Positions 50,369-59,260 of a stretch of DNA of 64,000 nt are shown one piece after another. Origin of the DNA: Pseudoselenomonas ruminantium (GTDB lineage: Bacteria > Bacillota > Negativicutes > Selenomonadales > Selenomonadaceae); NCBI RefSeq assembly GCF_900104055.1, contig NZ_FNJQ01000011.1, positions 1 through 64,000 of the forward strand, given 5' to 3'. Under the pieces are notes generated by a model that did not search any database, was not told the origin of the DNA, and saw only the letters and a program-made list of their open reading frames with translations. The position numbers and the translations under genes are program-made. Each line of letters begins with the position of its first letter. Positions within the stretch are counted from its first letter, which is position 1.

Positions 50369-52438
50369 CTATTGCAACAGTCTCAATACTGCTCCCCTGT
50401 TTTGATTAGCCTGTGCCAGCATGGCTTGGGATGTTTGCGTTAGGATATTGTCCTTAACATAATTCATCATGGATTGAGCCATATCGGCATCGCGGATAAC
50501 GCTCTCCGCACTGGTGACATTTTCTTCGGCTGTCGTGTTGTTGTCTATGGTATATTGCAGTTTCTTTTGGTATGCCCCCATACGGGTTATTTCATTCAAG
50601 GCATAGTCCAAAGCTTCATCCAGCTTGCCCATAGCTTCCCGTGCTTTTTCCATGGGATCAATAACCACATCGTTCAGCCCCATAGCCTTGGTGTGCATAT
50701 TGTTGATATACACCCGCAAATGCTGATTTTGCTTTGGCCCATAATGGATAATCAAAGGATTCCCCTCAACGCGCCGCCCCTTATGCCCCTGCTCGTTATC
50801 GTCGGGATTATGTGGGGCAGGTTCTGGTGGGTCAGGTTCCGGCGGGTCGGGTTCTGGCGGGTCAGGTTCTGGTGGGTCGGGTTCCGGCGGATCGGGTTCT
50901 GGCGGGTCAGGTTCTGGTGGGTCGGGTTCCGGCGGATCGGGTTCTGGCGGGTCAGGTTCTGGTGGGTCAGGTTCTGGTGGGTCGGGTTCCGGCGGATCGG
51001 GTTGTATTTGTGCTTCTTCTTCCCCTCCACCACTAAGACTCCCTATTCCACCATTATATACTATCATAGGCAGATCTATTTTTAAGAAACTATAGTTACC
51101 AGTATTTTCATCCTTAAAAAAAGTCACACCATGATATTCTGCTAACATTAAATTTTTATCAGATTCATTTCTAATACCATTTGCAGCATTAGCTGCCTTT
51201 ATCCCTTTAAATATATTTTCTAAAACCTCCTCCTGCGTACAAGGTTCCGAACCTATACCCACAACATAAACTTGTGCACCTCTATAAAGTCCTTGATATG
51301 ATGGATCTGACCTATAGAGTACCCCCGTTCCAGCTTCTCTGCCAGTTTCTAATTTTATCCCCACATACTGAAGACAACCCGGACACAAAATCGTTACACT
51401 TTGATTATTCAAATCAGACGGGTAATTTAATGCACGCCCTTCTTTAGTAGCTCTGCTAAAATCTAAATCAGCTTTATAATATGACGCCCCCTGTGAGATA
51501 TCTACATTATTTTGTGATATTATCATCTGGTCAGAACCGTTTGTATAAAAATAACATGGAGTATATGTATATGTGCCTGTTTTCAAATAAACTGTTTGAC
51601 CATTTTGTGGCATATTTCTAACTGTATATTCTGATGTCCCGCTTGCTGTTCTTTTATATAATGGTGGCTTAAAAGTACCATTTGAAGTTATTACCATTCT
51701 TGTATTCGACCCCAACGAAAAATAATCCAAAGCTTGCTCAGGACTATAACCTGTTATCCCCCAAGCAGATGTCCCCAAAGGCGATGTCGGAAACAAATTC
51801 TGAATACTGTTTTCAACTACTGGTGTATTGGGTTCCAATTTAGGCACATCACTAGCACTATTAAGTAATATCTTCGTTTTTGTCAACTGTGGCTTTCCCC
51901 AAACAGAATTAAAACTAGCCGACTGATTTTTGTCAAGTTTGAACGATGTCATTAATGTATTGGTTTGCGTGTCCCAATTTTCAGCGGTTATACCATCATA
52001 CTCCTTGTACCAATACCGTCCATCCATCAAAATTTTACCATTGTAATTGGTAGTCGCCGCAATATTATCAATCCCTGCCATACGCGAAGCAAACTCTTTT
52101 TGCAGTATTGCCCGATCTGCATCACTATTATGCTCGTTGGCTGAATCAATGGCCATAGCCTTCATATCTCTTAGTTGGTCAACTATGTTTTGCATTCCTT
52201 CTTCGGCAATCTTTACAAGATCTATCCCTTTCTTGGCATTTTCAATATCCTGTCCCAAGGAGCGAATCATCACCCTCATCTTCTCAGAGACAGCATACTC
52301 CGCCGCACCATCCCCAGCACCATTTATCTTCATCCCACTGGATACTTTTTGTAAATCTTTCGATAATTTATTGGAATTTTTGTCATTTTCATGGAGCGCC
52401 TGCATAGCCGCTCCATTATTCATGATGACCATAGACAT
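50369..52438 (-). CDS. Flagellin with large variable domain and DPPEP repeats
   Basis: Filament protein, 689 residues, far longer than common flagellins (270-500). The N-terminal helices (LQKVSSGMKINGAGDGAAEY, GQDIENAKKGIDLVKIAEEG) and the C-terminal helices (TSAESVIRDADMAQSMMNYV, LTQTSQAMLAQANQNRGAVL) are conserved D0/D1 parts. Residues about 140-470 are a variable, AT-rich domain with aromatic and Thr-rich stretches. A Pro/Glu/Asp-rich tract of twelve DPPEP units follows (residues about 480-540), then a His/Gly-rich piece. The start is atypical (MSMVIMNN rather than MRINHN). It is downstream of an XRE regulator in the same transcript. No other flagellar gene is in the window. Confidence 0.9.
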   Translation of the reverse strand: MSMVIMNNGAAMQALHENDKNSNKLSKDLQKVSSGMKINGAGDGAAEYAVSEKMRVMIRSLGQDIENAKKGIDLVKIAEEGMQNIVDQLRDMKAMAIDSANEHNSDADRAILQKEFASRMAGIDNIAATTNYNGKILMDGRYWYKEYDGITAENWDTQTNTLMTSFKLDKNQSASFNSVWGKPQLTKTKILLNSASDVPKLEPNTPVVENSIQNLFPTSPLGTSAWGITGYSPEQALDYFSLGSNTRMVITSNGTFKPPLYKRTASGTSEYTVRNMPQNGQTVYLKTGTYTYTPCYFYTNGSDQMIISQNNVDISQGASYYKADLDFSRATKEGRALNYPSDLNNQSVTILCPGCLQYVGIKLETGREAGTGVLYRSDPSYQGLYRGAQVYVVGIGSEPCTQEEVLENIFKGIKAANAANGIRNESDKNLMLAEYHGVTFFKDENTGNYSFLKIDLPMIVYNGGIGSLSGGGEEEAQIQPDPPEPDPPEPDPPEPDPPEPDPPEPDPPEPDPPEPDPPEPDPPEPDPPEPDPPEPDPPEPAPHNPDDNEQGHKGRRVEGNPLIIHYGPKQNQHLRVYINNMHTKAMGLNDVVIDPMEKAREAMGKLDEALDYALNEITRMGAYQKKLQYTIDNNTTAEENVTSAESVIRDADMAQSMMNYVKDNILTQTSQAMLAQANQNRGAVLRLLQ
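50820..50999. repeat. Twelve tandem 15-bp repeats in flagellin
   Basis: Units of the form GGTTCYGGYGGRTCR repeat twelve times without interruption (50820-50999). Read on the - strand each codes DPPEP. Sequence variants alternate in blocks (a three-unit pattern recurs), suggesting duplication of larger segments. The unit is a multiple of three, so copy-number change keeps the frame. Confidence 0.9.
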
Positions 52439-52465
52439 GATGACGCTCCACCTTCCCGTGATCCC

Positions 52466-52750
52466 CTACATATCGGTATATGGTTTGTAACTCCACATAT
52501 TCTTTTCCAATCCCGTAAATGTTGTCAGCAATGACGGATCGATTTCCAAGCCCTCGGCAATGTCCAACAGCATGGCGATTGATATATTTTCTCCGTACTT
52601 GCCCCGTTCGATACGACTCAGGGTGCTTTGACTGATATGTATCTTATCCGCCAGTTGGCTCTGCTCCATGCCGTACAGTGTGCGATAATATGCGATTTTT
52701 GCTCCGATCTGCCGATAGAAAATATCCCGACGAATCCCCAAAACCTTCAC
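52466..52750 (-). CDS. XRE-family HTH regulator upstream of flagellin
   Basis: A 94-residue DNA-binding protein. The HTH spans about residues 13-68 (IGAKIAYYRTLYGMEQSQLA, IHISQSTLSRIERGKYGENI), followed by a short tail ending YKPYTDM. The gene ends 27 bases before the flagellin start on the same strand. The start is GTG at 52750 or TTG at 52741; the AGAGG site favours the latter by spacing. It may control the flagellin gene, the divergent XRE gene or itself. Confidence 0.8.
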   Translation of the reverse strand: MKVLGIRRDIFYRQIGAKIAYYRTLYGMEQSQLADKIHISQSTLSRIERGKYGENISIAMLLDIAEGLEIDPSLLTTFTGLEKNMWSYKPYTDM

Positions 52751-52970
52751 CTCTTTAACTTTTGCCTACTATTATTATCGCATTTAATAACCGGTTAGTT
52801 TGGCATATAGTCGCCGTATTGTGTCAAATATATTCATCTTTACCAAATAGTGATTTGAGTTATTATTAAATTATATTATAGTGTTTTTCACTGAGCATTG
52901 CAAGATATTTACTTTTTAATTATTGATTTTCACTATATAATTTTCTATACTTTTATCTAGGAGGGATTAT

Positions 52971-53339
52971 ATGAGCATCGGCTATCGCTTAAAGACAATC
53001 CGCAAGGCACTCGACCTGAACCAAACAGATTTCGGCGCCCGCATCAATCTAAGCCAGACAACCATCGGCCAATACGAAAAAGAGACACGTCCCATTACAG
53101 AACGTGTCATTTCCCAGCTTGTCGCTGAATATAATATCAATGAAGAATACCTGCGCCATGGCACAGGGGAGATGTTTGTAAGCCACCGTGCCGACCTGGT
53201 ATCGGAACTGGCCCAAAAACTGCAGCTCTCCGAACGGGAACAGCAGCTTCTGCTTGCCTATTCCACCTTTCCTGCTGAACAGCGCGCGATGGTACTCGAT
53301 TTTGCCCGTGATTTATTCAAGAAAATGCAGGAGAGTTAA
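52971..53339 (+). CDS. XRE-family HTH regulator
   Basis: A 122-residue regulator with an N-terminal XRE HTH (YRLKTIRKALDLNQTDFGAR, LSQTTIGQYEKETRPI, about residues 5-60) and a C-terminal helical part (ELAQKLQLSEREQQLLLAYS) typical of phage-type repressors without a protease domain. AGGAGGG lies 7 bases before the ATG. It is divergent from the flagellin-linked XRE gene across a 220-base AT-rich region and 31 bases before the tyrosine phosphatase gene, probably co-transcribed. Confidence 0.85.
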   Translation: MSIGYRLKTIRKALDLNQTDFGARINLSQTTIGQYEKETRPITERVISQLVAEYNINEEYLRHGTGEMFVSHRADLVSELAQKLQLSEREQQLLLAYSTFPAEQRAMVLDFARDLFKKMQES

Positions 53340-53370
53340 GTTAAGAAAAAGAAGTTGGAAGGAGCAAACG

Positions 53371-53835
53371 ATGAAAAAAATACTTTTTTTATGTCATGGC
53401 AATATCTGCCGTTCGACAATGGCCGAGTTTGTCATGAAGGAACTCGTGCGTCAGGCCGGAAAGGAAACGGAAATCCTCGTGGATTCCAAAGCATGCCGCA
53501 CCGATGAGATTGGCAGTGACACGCACCCGGGCACGAAAGCCGCCCTCACCGCCCATAACATCCCCTTCACCAAGCGAAAAGCCCGCCAGATCCAGCGGGC
53601 TGATTACGATGTTTATGATTACCTTGTCGCCATGGATGACGAAAACATGCGCGACCTGATGCGCATGACCGGTAATGATCCGCAAGGCAAATGCCACCTG
53701 CTTCTCTCCTATGCCGGTGAATCCCGCGAAGTTGCCGATCCTTGGTACACAGGCAACTTCGAAGTGACCTATCAGGATGTGGACAAAGGCTGCCGGGCAT
53801 TGTTGCAGCAACTTACAGACGGCGAGCGGCAATAA
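53371..53835 (+). CDS. Low-molecular-weight protein tyrosine phosphatase
   Basis: Cytoplasmic phosphatase, 154 residues. The P-loop CHGNICRS (C8-R14) fits CX5R(S/T), and the general acid is in DPWYTG (about residue 124). In bacteria such enzymes often act on tyrosine-phosphorylated proteins of polysaccharide export; no such gene is near. The ATG at 53371 follows AAGGAGC, and the frame open upstream overlaps the XRE gene. Its last 23 bases overlap the end of the convergent rpiR gene. Confidence 0.92.
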   Translation: MKKILFLCHGNICRSTMAEFVMKELVRQAGKETEILVDSKACRTDEIGSDTHPGTKAALTAHNIPFTKRKARQIQRADYDVYDYLVAMDDENMRDLMRMTGNDPQGKCHLLLSYAGESREVADPWYTGNFEVTYQDVDKGCRALLQQLTDGERQ

Positions 53836-54658
53836 CTTCACGCATCTTCTGCAAGTTGGCATGGTACTGCTCCGGCATTTTCATGGCCAGGCAGGTGTAG
53901 AGGATATCGCCGATGGCCATATGCACCAGACGGGAGGCCGCCGCTTCCGATCGGTAATGGACTTCCCGCCCCATGCCCACGAGGGCAATATCTGCACTGC
54001 GCGCTAATTCCGATTGGGCATAACTCGTAATGGCGATGACCTTCGCCCCATTCTGGCGGGCTATGCGCAAAGATTCCAGAATATCCTTGTTAGCGCCCGT
54101 ATGAGAAACAGCAATCACCACATCGCAGGCATCCAGCAGTGCGGCTGAGGTCACCTGCATATGCACATCGCTGAAGGCCTGCACAGCCATGCCAAAGCGC
54201 AGCAGGCGCGTTTCCATGTCCTGGCAGACCGTGGCGGAATTGCCAAAGCCATAAATGGCCACCCGGCGGGCCGACTTCAATAAATCCACGGCTGCTGCAA
54301 TCAGGGAAAAATCCAGGATCTTCAGGGTATCCTGCAGACCGTCGGTGATGTTGCGGAAAATCTTGCCCGCCACAGCTGCCTCATCATCATTCTTATGAAT
54401 GTCCTGATAGGTCTGCTCCCCTGCCGCTGACAATTCCGAGGCCAAAGCAATCTTCAGCCCCTGCAGGCCGCTGAACCCCAGCTTCTTGCAAAAGCGGGAA
54501 ATGGTGATTTCCGAGTTGGCGGTGTTTTTGGCGATTTCCGCCACCGTCTGCCCCATGATTTCATCCTTATGGCCGGTGATATAATCGGCTATTTTTTTTT
54601 CCGACTTGGTCAGATCTTCATAAGCGCTGCGCAAAATCGGTAATACCTGTTCCTTCAT
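53813..54658 (-). CDS. MurR/RpiR-family transcriptional regulator
   Basis: A 281-residue repressor/activator. The N-terminal HTH_6 domain (LTKSEKKIADYITGHKDEIM, NSEITISRFCKKLGF, residues about 1-78) is followed by a SIS sugar-phosphate-binding domain (ARRVAIYGFGNSATVCQDME, VVIAVSHTGANKDILESLRI, about 118-245). It lies next to the gluconate operon, so its likely ligand is gluconate-6-phosphate or a related sugar acid phosphate. The ATG at 54658 follows AGAGGAATG. A terminator separates it from gntP. Confidence 0.9.
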   Translation of the reverse strand: MKEQVLPILRSAYEDLTKSEKKIADYITGHKDEIMGQTVAEIAKNTANSEITISRFCKKLGFSGLQGLKIALASELSAAGEQTYQDIHKNDDEAAVAGKIFRNITDGLQDTLKILDFSLIAAAVDLLKSARRVAIYGFGNSATVCQDMETRLLRFGMAVQAFSDVHMQVTSAALLDACDVVIAVSHTGANKDILESLRIARQNGAKVIAITSYAQSELARSADIALVGMGREVHYRSEAAASRLVHMAIGDILYTCLAMKMPEQYHANLQKMREVIAARRL

Positions 54659-54714
54659 ATCATTCCTCTTTTCTAACATCCTTCATGGATATTATACATG
54701 ATTTTTTCCTATGT

Positions 54715-54745
54715 AAAAAGCCTTCCAGCAACGGAAGGCTTTTTA
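54715..54745. terminator. Terminator after gntP
   Basis: AAAAAGCCTTCC pairs with GGAAGGCTTTTT (54715-54745), with T runs on both strands. On the - strand it ends the gntK-gnd-gntP transcript. Confidence 0.85.
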
Positions 54746-54755
54746 CATCAGGATG

Positions 54756-56078
54756 TCAGATGATTGCTTCGAGAACCAGGACGCCGGCCAGGCCCATCAC
54801 GGAAATGATGGTTTCCAACACGCACCAGGTGCGCACGGTCTGCTTGACGGTCAGGCCAAAGAATTCTTTGAAGAGCCAGAAGCCGGGATCATTCGGGGGA
54901 CTGAAAATCAGGCTGCCAGCACCTGTAGCCAGCACCATGAGTTCAGGATTCACGCCGGTCACGGCCACCACAGGTGCGGCGATACCGCCGGCTGTCAGGG
55001 CGGCTACGGTTGCACTGCCGCAGGCCGTACGGATCACTGCTGCCACCGTCCACGCCAGCAGCAGGGGGGATAACTGGGACTTGGCGGCAATCTCACCGAT
55101 GTAATTGCCAACGCCGCTGTCGATGAGAATCTGCTTCAGGGCACCACCGCCGCCCACGATCAGGAGAATCATGGCGATGGTCAGCACGGCGCTTTCGCAG
55201 ATCTTCATGATTTCCGGAATGGATTTGCCCTGCCGCAGGCCAAAGGTGTAGATGGCCGTAGCCACAGCGATGGTCAAAGCCATATCCGGCGTGCCCAGAA
55301 AAGTCAGCCACTGATAGAGGGATGATGCGGGAGCCAACGTCAACTTGGCGATGGCCGAAGCGGCCATCAATACGACCGGGACCATAGCGGTGAACACGGA
55401 GATGCCAAAACCGGGCATCTCGTTATCCGCAAAAACCTTGCTGCTCTGCATGCCCTCGGGCACTTCCGGCTGGATATGCTTCGTGGTATTGGCAAAGACG
55501 GGACCGGCCACGATGGCCGTGGGGATGGCAATGATCGCACCATAAAGCAGGGTCAGTCCGATATCGGCATTATAGATGATGGAAATCGCCGTAGGGCCGG
55601 GATGTGGCGGCAGGAAACCATGGGTCACGGATAACGCCGCCGCCATGGGGATGCCTACTTCAAGCAGGGGAATCTTTGCCGCCGTGGCTATGGTGAAGAC
55701 CAGGGGAATCAGCAGTACGAAGCCGATTTCATAGAACAGGGCAATGCCGACGATGAAGCCGGTCAAGGCCACAGCCCATTTGACCCAGCGGCGGCCAAAT
55801 ACGTCAATCAGCGTGGTGGCAATGCGCTGAGCACCGCCACTTTCTGCCATGAGCTTGCCCAGCATAGCGCCGAAGGACACGACGATGGCCAGGCCCCCCA
55901 GGGTTCCGCCCAGGCCTTTTTCAATCACGGGAATGATCTGGCCCTCAGGCAGCCCTTCGGCATAGCCCACCAGACCGGCAACCAGCAGCAAGGCCAAAAA
56001 GCTGTTGAGCCGTACCTTCACAATCAGGAAAAACAAAAAGAGAATACCAACTGCCAAAATGATAAGCGGCATAATCAT
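54756..56078 (-). CDS. gntP: Gluconate:H+ symporter (GntP family)
   Basis: Imports gluconate. The 440-residue protein has about twelve to fourteen transmembrane segments with GntP signatures (GFLPPHPGPTAISIIYNADIG near 151-171, FSPPNDPGFWLFKEFFGLTV near 395-415). It ends the operon after gnd, 31 bases away. Together with gluconokinase and 6-phosphogluconate dehydrogenase it completes uptake and oxidation of gluconate to ribulose 5-phosphate. Confidence 0.92.
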   Translation of the reverse strand: MIMPLIILAVGILFLFFLIVKVRLNSFLALLLVAGLVGYAEGLPEGQIIPVIEKGLGGTLGGLAIVVSFGAMLGKLMAESGGAQRIATTLIDVFGRRWVKWAVALTGFIVGIALFYEIGFVLLIPLVFTIATAAKIPLLEVGIPMAAALSVTHGFLPPHPGPTAISIIYNADIGLTLLYGAIIAIPTAIVAGPVFANTTKHIQPEVPEGMQSSKVFADNEMPGFGISVFTAMVPVVLMAASAIAKLTLAPASSLYQWLTFLGTPDMALTIAVATAIYTFGLRQGKSIPEIMKICESAVLTIAMILLIVGGGGALKQILIDSGVGNYIGEIAAKSQLSPLLLAWTVAAVIRTACGSATVAALTAGGIAAPVVAVTGVNPELMVLATGAGSLIFSPPNDPGFWLFKEFFGLTVKQTVRTWCVLETIISVMGLAGVLVLEAII

Positions 56079-56109
56079 AGACCTCCCTTGTCAGATATGA
56101 ATGCGAATT

Positions 56110-57522
56110 TTAGAAATTTTTCTTCCATTCATGGTGGAATGAACCTTCCGCATCGATACGCTTGAACGTATGCGCCCCGAAATAATCCCGCTGGGCCTGA
56201 ATCAGGTTCGCCCCCAAATGCGTGCCACGCAGGGCATCGATGTATTCCACTGCACAGGCCAGCGCCGGCACGGGGATCCCCCGCTGTACGGCACTTGCCA
56301 CCGTCTGCCGCAGTGCTGTGAGATTGTCATTGACCTTCCCGGCGAAAAAGTCATCCTGCAGCAGATTGTCCAGCTGTGGCCGAGCCGTAAAGGCCGCCGT
56401 GATCCGACTCAGGAAATCTGCCTGAATGATGCACCCTGCCCGGAAGATGGCCGCAATCTGCCCCAAGTCCAACTGCCAGCCATAATGATCTGCCGCCGAA
56501 CGATAGAGAGCAAAGCCCTGAGCATAAGCGGCAATCTTGCCCAAATACAGGCTCTGACGTACCATTTCCACGAAGTCACCGTCCGCCTTTTTATCCACAC
56601 AGGCAGACTGGATGATGCTGCCCAGAGCCTGCCGTTCGGCCAGCAGATTGGACATTACCCGGGCATTGCAGGCCGCCGTGATCAGGGAAGTATTCACGCC
56701 CTGCCGCAGGGCCTCGATACTGGTCCAACGCCCAGTTCCCTTCTGTCCGGCACTGTCCACAATCTTATCCAACAGCTGCCCGCCCGCCTCATCATCTTCA
56801 GCGAAGATATCGGCGGTGATGCCAATCAGGAAGCTTTTGAGTTCCCCTTGGTTCCACTGATGGAAAATCTCAGCAATCTCCTTATTGCTGCAGCCCCCGG
56901 CGTATTTCAGCAACAGGTAGGCTTCCGCAATCAGCTGCATATCGGCATATTCGATACCGTTATGCACCATCTTCACATAATGTCCGGCACCATCCGTGCC
57001 GATATAACTGCAGCAGGGCTGACCATCCGCCTGAGCCGCCACTGCCTCATAGATGGGGCGCACATATTCGTAAGCAGCTTTATCGCCCCCCGGCATGATG
57101 CATGGGCCTCTGCGGGCACCATTTTCCCCGCCGGAAATCCCGACCCCGAAATAATGGATGCCGGATTGCTGCAGTTTTTCCTGCCGTCGCCGGGTATCCC
57201 CAAAGTAAGAATTGCCCCCATCGAGAATCATATCGCCCGGTTCCAAAAGCGGCGTAAGTTGCTCAATCATGGAATCCACCGGGGCCCCCGCCATAATCAG
57301 CAGCATGATGCGGCGGGGCTTCTGCAGGGAATCTACAAACTCCTGCAGATTGAAAAAGCCATGCATATGCTCATGGGGATGCTCCCGCAATACTTTTTCC
57401 GTCAAATCCGGCGTATAATTGTAGCAAGCTACATCAAAACCATGATCTGCCATATTGAGGGCCAGATTGCTCCCCATCACGGCCATGCCGACCATGCCGA
57501 TATCCATTTTCTTCTCCATCAT
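56110..57522 (-). CDS. gnd: 6-phosphogluconate dehydrogenase, decarboxylating
   Basis: Oxidises 6-phosphogluconate to ribulose 5-phosphate and CO2 with NADP+ or NAD+. The 470-residue protein is full length. It has the Rossmann loop IGMVGMAVMGSNLALNMA (about 8-25), the substrate motif VGISGGENGARRGPCIMPGG (about 126-145), KMVHNGIEYADMQLI, and a C-terminal HLGANLIQAQRDYFGAHTF. AGGAGG lies before the ATG pair. It lies 9 bases after gntK. Confidence 0.97.
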   Translation of the reverse strand: MMEKKMDIGMVGMAVMGSNLALNMADHGFDVACYNYTPDLTEKVLREHPHEHMHGFFNLQEFVDSLQKPRRIMLLIMAGAPVDSMIEQLTPLLEPGDMILDGGNSYFGDTRRRQEKLQQSGIHYFGVGISGGENGARRGPCIMPGGDKAAYEYVRPIYEAVAAQADGQPCCSYIGTDGAGHYVKMVHNGIEYADMQLIAEAYLLLKYAGGCSNKEIAEIFHQWNQGELKSFLIGITADIFAEDDEAGGQLLDKIVDSAGQKGTGRWTSIEALRQGVNTSLITAACNARVMSNLLAERQALGSIIQSACVDKKADGDFVEMVRQSLYLGKIAAYAQGFALYRSAADHYGWQLDLGQIAAIFRAGCIIQADFLSRITAAFTARPQLDNLLQDDFFAGKVNDNLTALRQTVASAVQRGIPVPALACAVEYIDALRGTHLGANLIQAQRDYFGAHTFKRIDAEGSFHHEWKKNF

Positions 57523-57531
57523 CCTGCCTCC

Positions 57532-59082
57532 TTATGCCTGTGCCTTCTGAAATGCTGCGATAGCCGCCAGTTCCGGCTGCAGCTTCCAATACAGCTGGTC
57601 ATAGATCTGATAAAGTTCCTGATAAACTTTGACATCCTCCTTGTCCGGACGGATTATGCGCTTGGGCTTGACCAAATCCCGGGTTGCGCCGATACCTGTC
57701 AGTTCATGGCTGGCAATAAAGCCCAGCACTGCTGCCCCAAAGGCTGCGCCCTCGCTGTTGTCGGGCAGGATCAGTTCTTCATTGAGCACGCTGGCCAGAA
57801 TCTGCAGCCAGAGTTCCGACTTCGTGAAGCTGCCACTGACCCGGATATCCTTGATTTCCCCAAAATCCCGCAGGGCCAGCATCACCGCATTCATGCTGTA
57901 GGCAATGCCCTCCATGCAGGCGCGAATCATATGGGAACGGCTGTGGTTCAGCGACAGGCCAAAAAACATGCCCCGCAATTCCGAATTCCAGTATGGTGCC
58001 CGTTCCCCGGTAAAGCTCGGCAGCATGACGAGACCGTCAGCTCCGGCCGCCACATGAGCTGCCTTCATGGTCATGAGGTCGTACCCATCCACATCGAGAT
58101 TCTCCAGATGATGGGGGGTATAGTGGCAAACCTTGTCCCTTACCCAACGCAAGATCATGCCGCCATTGTTGATGGCTCCGCCGGCCACCCACATATCATC
58201 CACGAGATTGTAGCACCAGGTACGCATCTTCTTATCCGTCAAGGGTTTGTCCGTCAGCATCCGCAACGCACCGCTGGTACCGATTGTGGCACTCAGCTGA
58301 CCTGGCTGCACGGCTCCGATGCCTACATTGACCAGCACGCCGTCCGTTGCGCCGATAACCACCGGCAGGCCTGCGGGCAGCCCCATGGCACCGGCCGCAC
58401 TATCCTGCAGCTTCTCCATATGGGTCGTGGAAACCACAGGCGGCAACTGGGACTTTTTCAGGCCTGCATAAGCGAGGATCTCCTCATCCCAATCCATCTG
58501 CGCTTCATTGTAGAGGCCACTGGTGCTGGCCGCCGAATGGTCAATCAGCCATTTTCCCGTCAGTCCGTAAAAGATGTAATCCTTCAATGAACCCACATAA
58601 CGCATCTGCCGGAACATATCCGGATGATTCTTCCGCAGCCAGAGGATTTTGGCCAACGGATAGGATGCATGGATGGGGCAGCCGGTCTTCTCATAAAAAC
58701 GGCGGCATAAACCTTCGTCTGCCTTCATCTCCCGCACGATTTCCGCGCTACGGCTGTCGGCCCAGGTCTGCATATCCATCAGCGGCTGATAATTGCCGTC
58801 CAGCCCGGCAAAACTGTGCATGACCGTGCTTAGAGAAAGGCCCGCCAGCTGGCGGCTCTTGTACCGCAGGTCTGCCGCAGCCTTGCCGACCACCTCCTGA
58901 ATTGCCGCAAAGATCTGCGCCGGATTTTCCTCCGCCCAGTCCGGATGCGGTGTCAGCAATGGATAAAAAGCCTCTGCTGCCGCGACTTTCCGACCGGTAA
59001 TATCATAGGCGATAGCACGAACCCCGGTGGTTCCCACATCAATACCGATCCAAACAGCTTCCTGACGATATTGAATATTCAC
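57532..59082 (-). CDS. gntK: Gluconokinase (FGGY family)
   Basis: Phosphorylates gluconate to 6-phosphogluconate. The protein is about 516 residues of FGGY fold, with phosphate-1 GIDVGTTGVRAIAYD near the N-terminus, GATDGVLVNVGIGA near the middle, and GTSGALRMLTDKPL and GGAINNGGMILRWV in the C-terminal domain. GTG at 59082 has AGGAG 8 bases upstream; ATG at 59088 is only 2 bases from that site and less likely. It is the first gene of gntK-gnd-gntP. The family also includes xylulokinase-type enzymes; the operon supports gluconate. Confidence 0.9.
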   Translation of the reverse strand: MNIQYRQEAVWIGIDVGTTGVRAIAYDITGRKVAAAEAFYPLLTPHPDWAEENPAQIFAAIQEVVGKAAADLRYKSRQLAGLSLSTVMHSFAGLDGNYQPLMDMQTWADSRSAEIVREMKADEGLCRRFYEKTGCPIHASYPLAKILWLRKNHPDMFRQMRYVGSLKDYIFYGLTGKWLIDHSAASTSGLYNEAQMDWDEEILAYAGLKKSQLPPVVSTTHMEKLQDSAAGAMGLPAGLPVVIGATDGVLVNVGIGAVQPGQLSATIGTSGALRMLTDKPLTDKKMRTWCYNLVDDMWVAGGAINNGGMILRWVRDKVCHYTPHHLENLDVDGYDLMTMKAAHVAAGADGLVMLPSFTGERAPYWNSELRGMFFGLSLNHSRSHMIRACMEGIAYSMNAVMLALRDFGEIKDIRVSGSFTKSELWLQILASVLNEELILPDNSEGAAFGAAVLGFIASHELTGIGATRDLVKPKRIIRPDKEDVKVYQELYQIYDQLYWKLQPELAAIAAFQKAQA

Positions 59083-59131
59083 TATCATCACTCCTTATAT
59101 AAAATGTTAGTTATCTTTCAATCGCAAACTC

Positions 59132-59160
59132 ATTATAACACGACCAACTATCATTTGCAA
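59132..59160 (-). promoter_or_regulatory. Promoter of the gluconate operon
   Basis: On the - strand TTGCAA (59160-59155), a 17-base spacer and a perfect TATAAT (59137-59132). Palindromes lie just upstream: GTATATATAC at 59161-59170 and GATAT/ATATC near 59190-59203, candidate sites for the RpiR-type regulator. Confidence 0.7.
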
Positions 59161-59213
59161 GTATATATACAATAGTTTATTTTATTTTTGATATAAACAT
59201 ATCATTATAGAAC

Positions 59214-59242
59214 CAAAAAAGAGCTGCTATTTTTTTAGCAGC
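59214..59242 (-). terminator. Terminator of the ECF S-component gene
   Basis: On the - strand GCTGCTA...TAGCAGC (59242-59223) is followed by TCTTTTTTGG, 19 bases after the stop. Confidence 0.8.
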
Positions 59243-59260
59243 CCTTCAATACCTATGAAA

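Noticed and set aside
50820-50999. CRISPR-like direct repeats
   Set aside because: The 15-bp units are contiguous, without spacers, and code in frame for DPPEP within flagellin.
56170-58590. 806-codon open frame antisense to gnd and gntK
   Set aside because: Both strands cannot code here in this way; gnd and gntK are certain, and the antisense frame has the His/Gln-rich look of reverse-complement GC-rich coding DNA.
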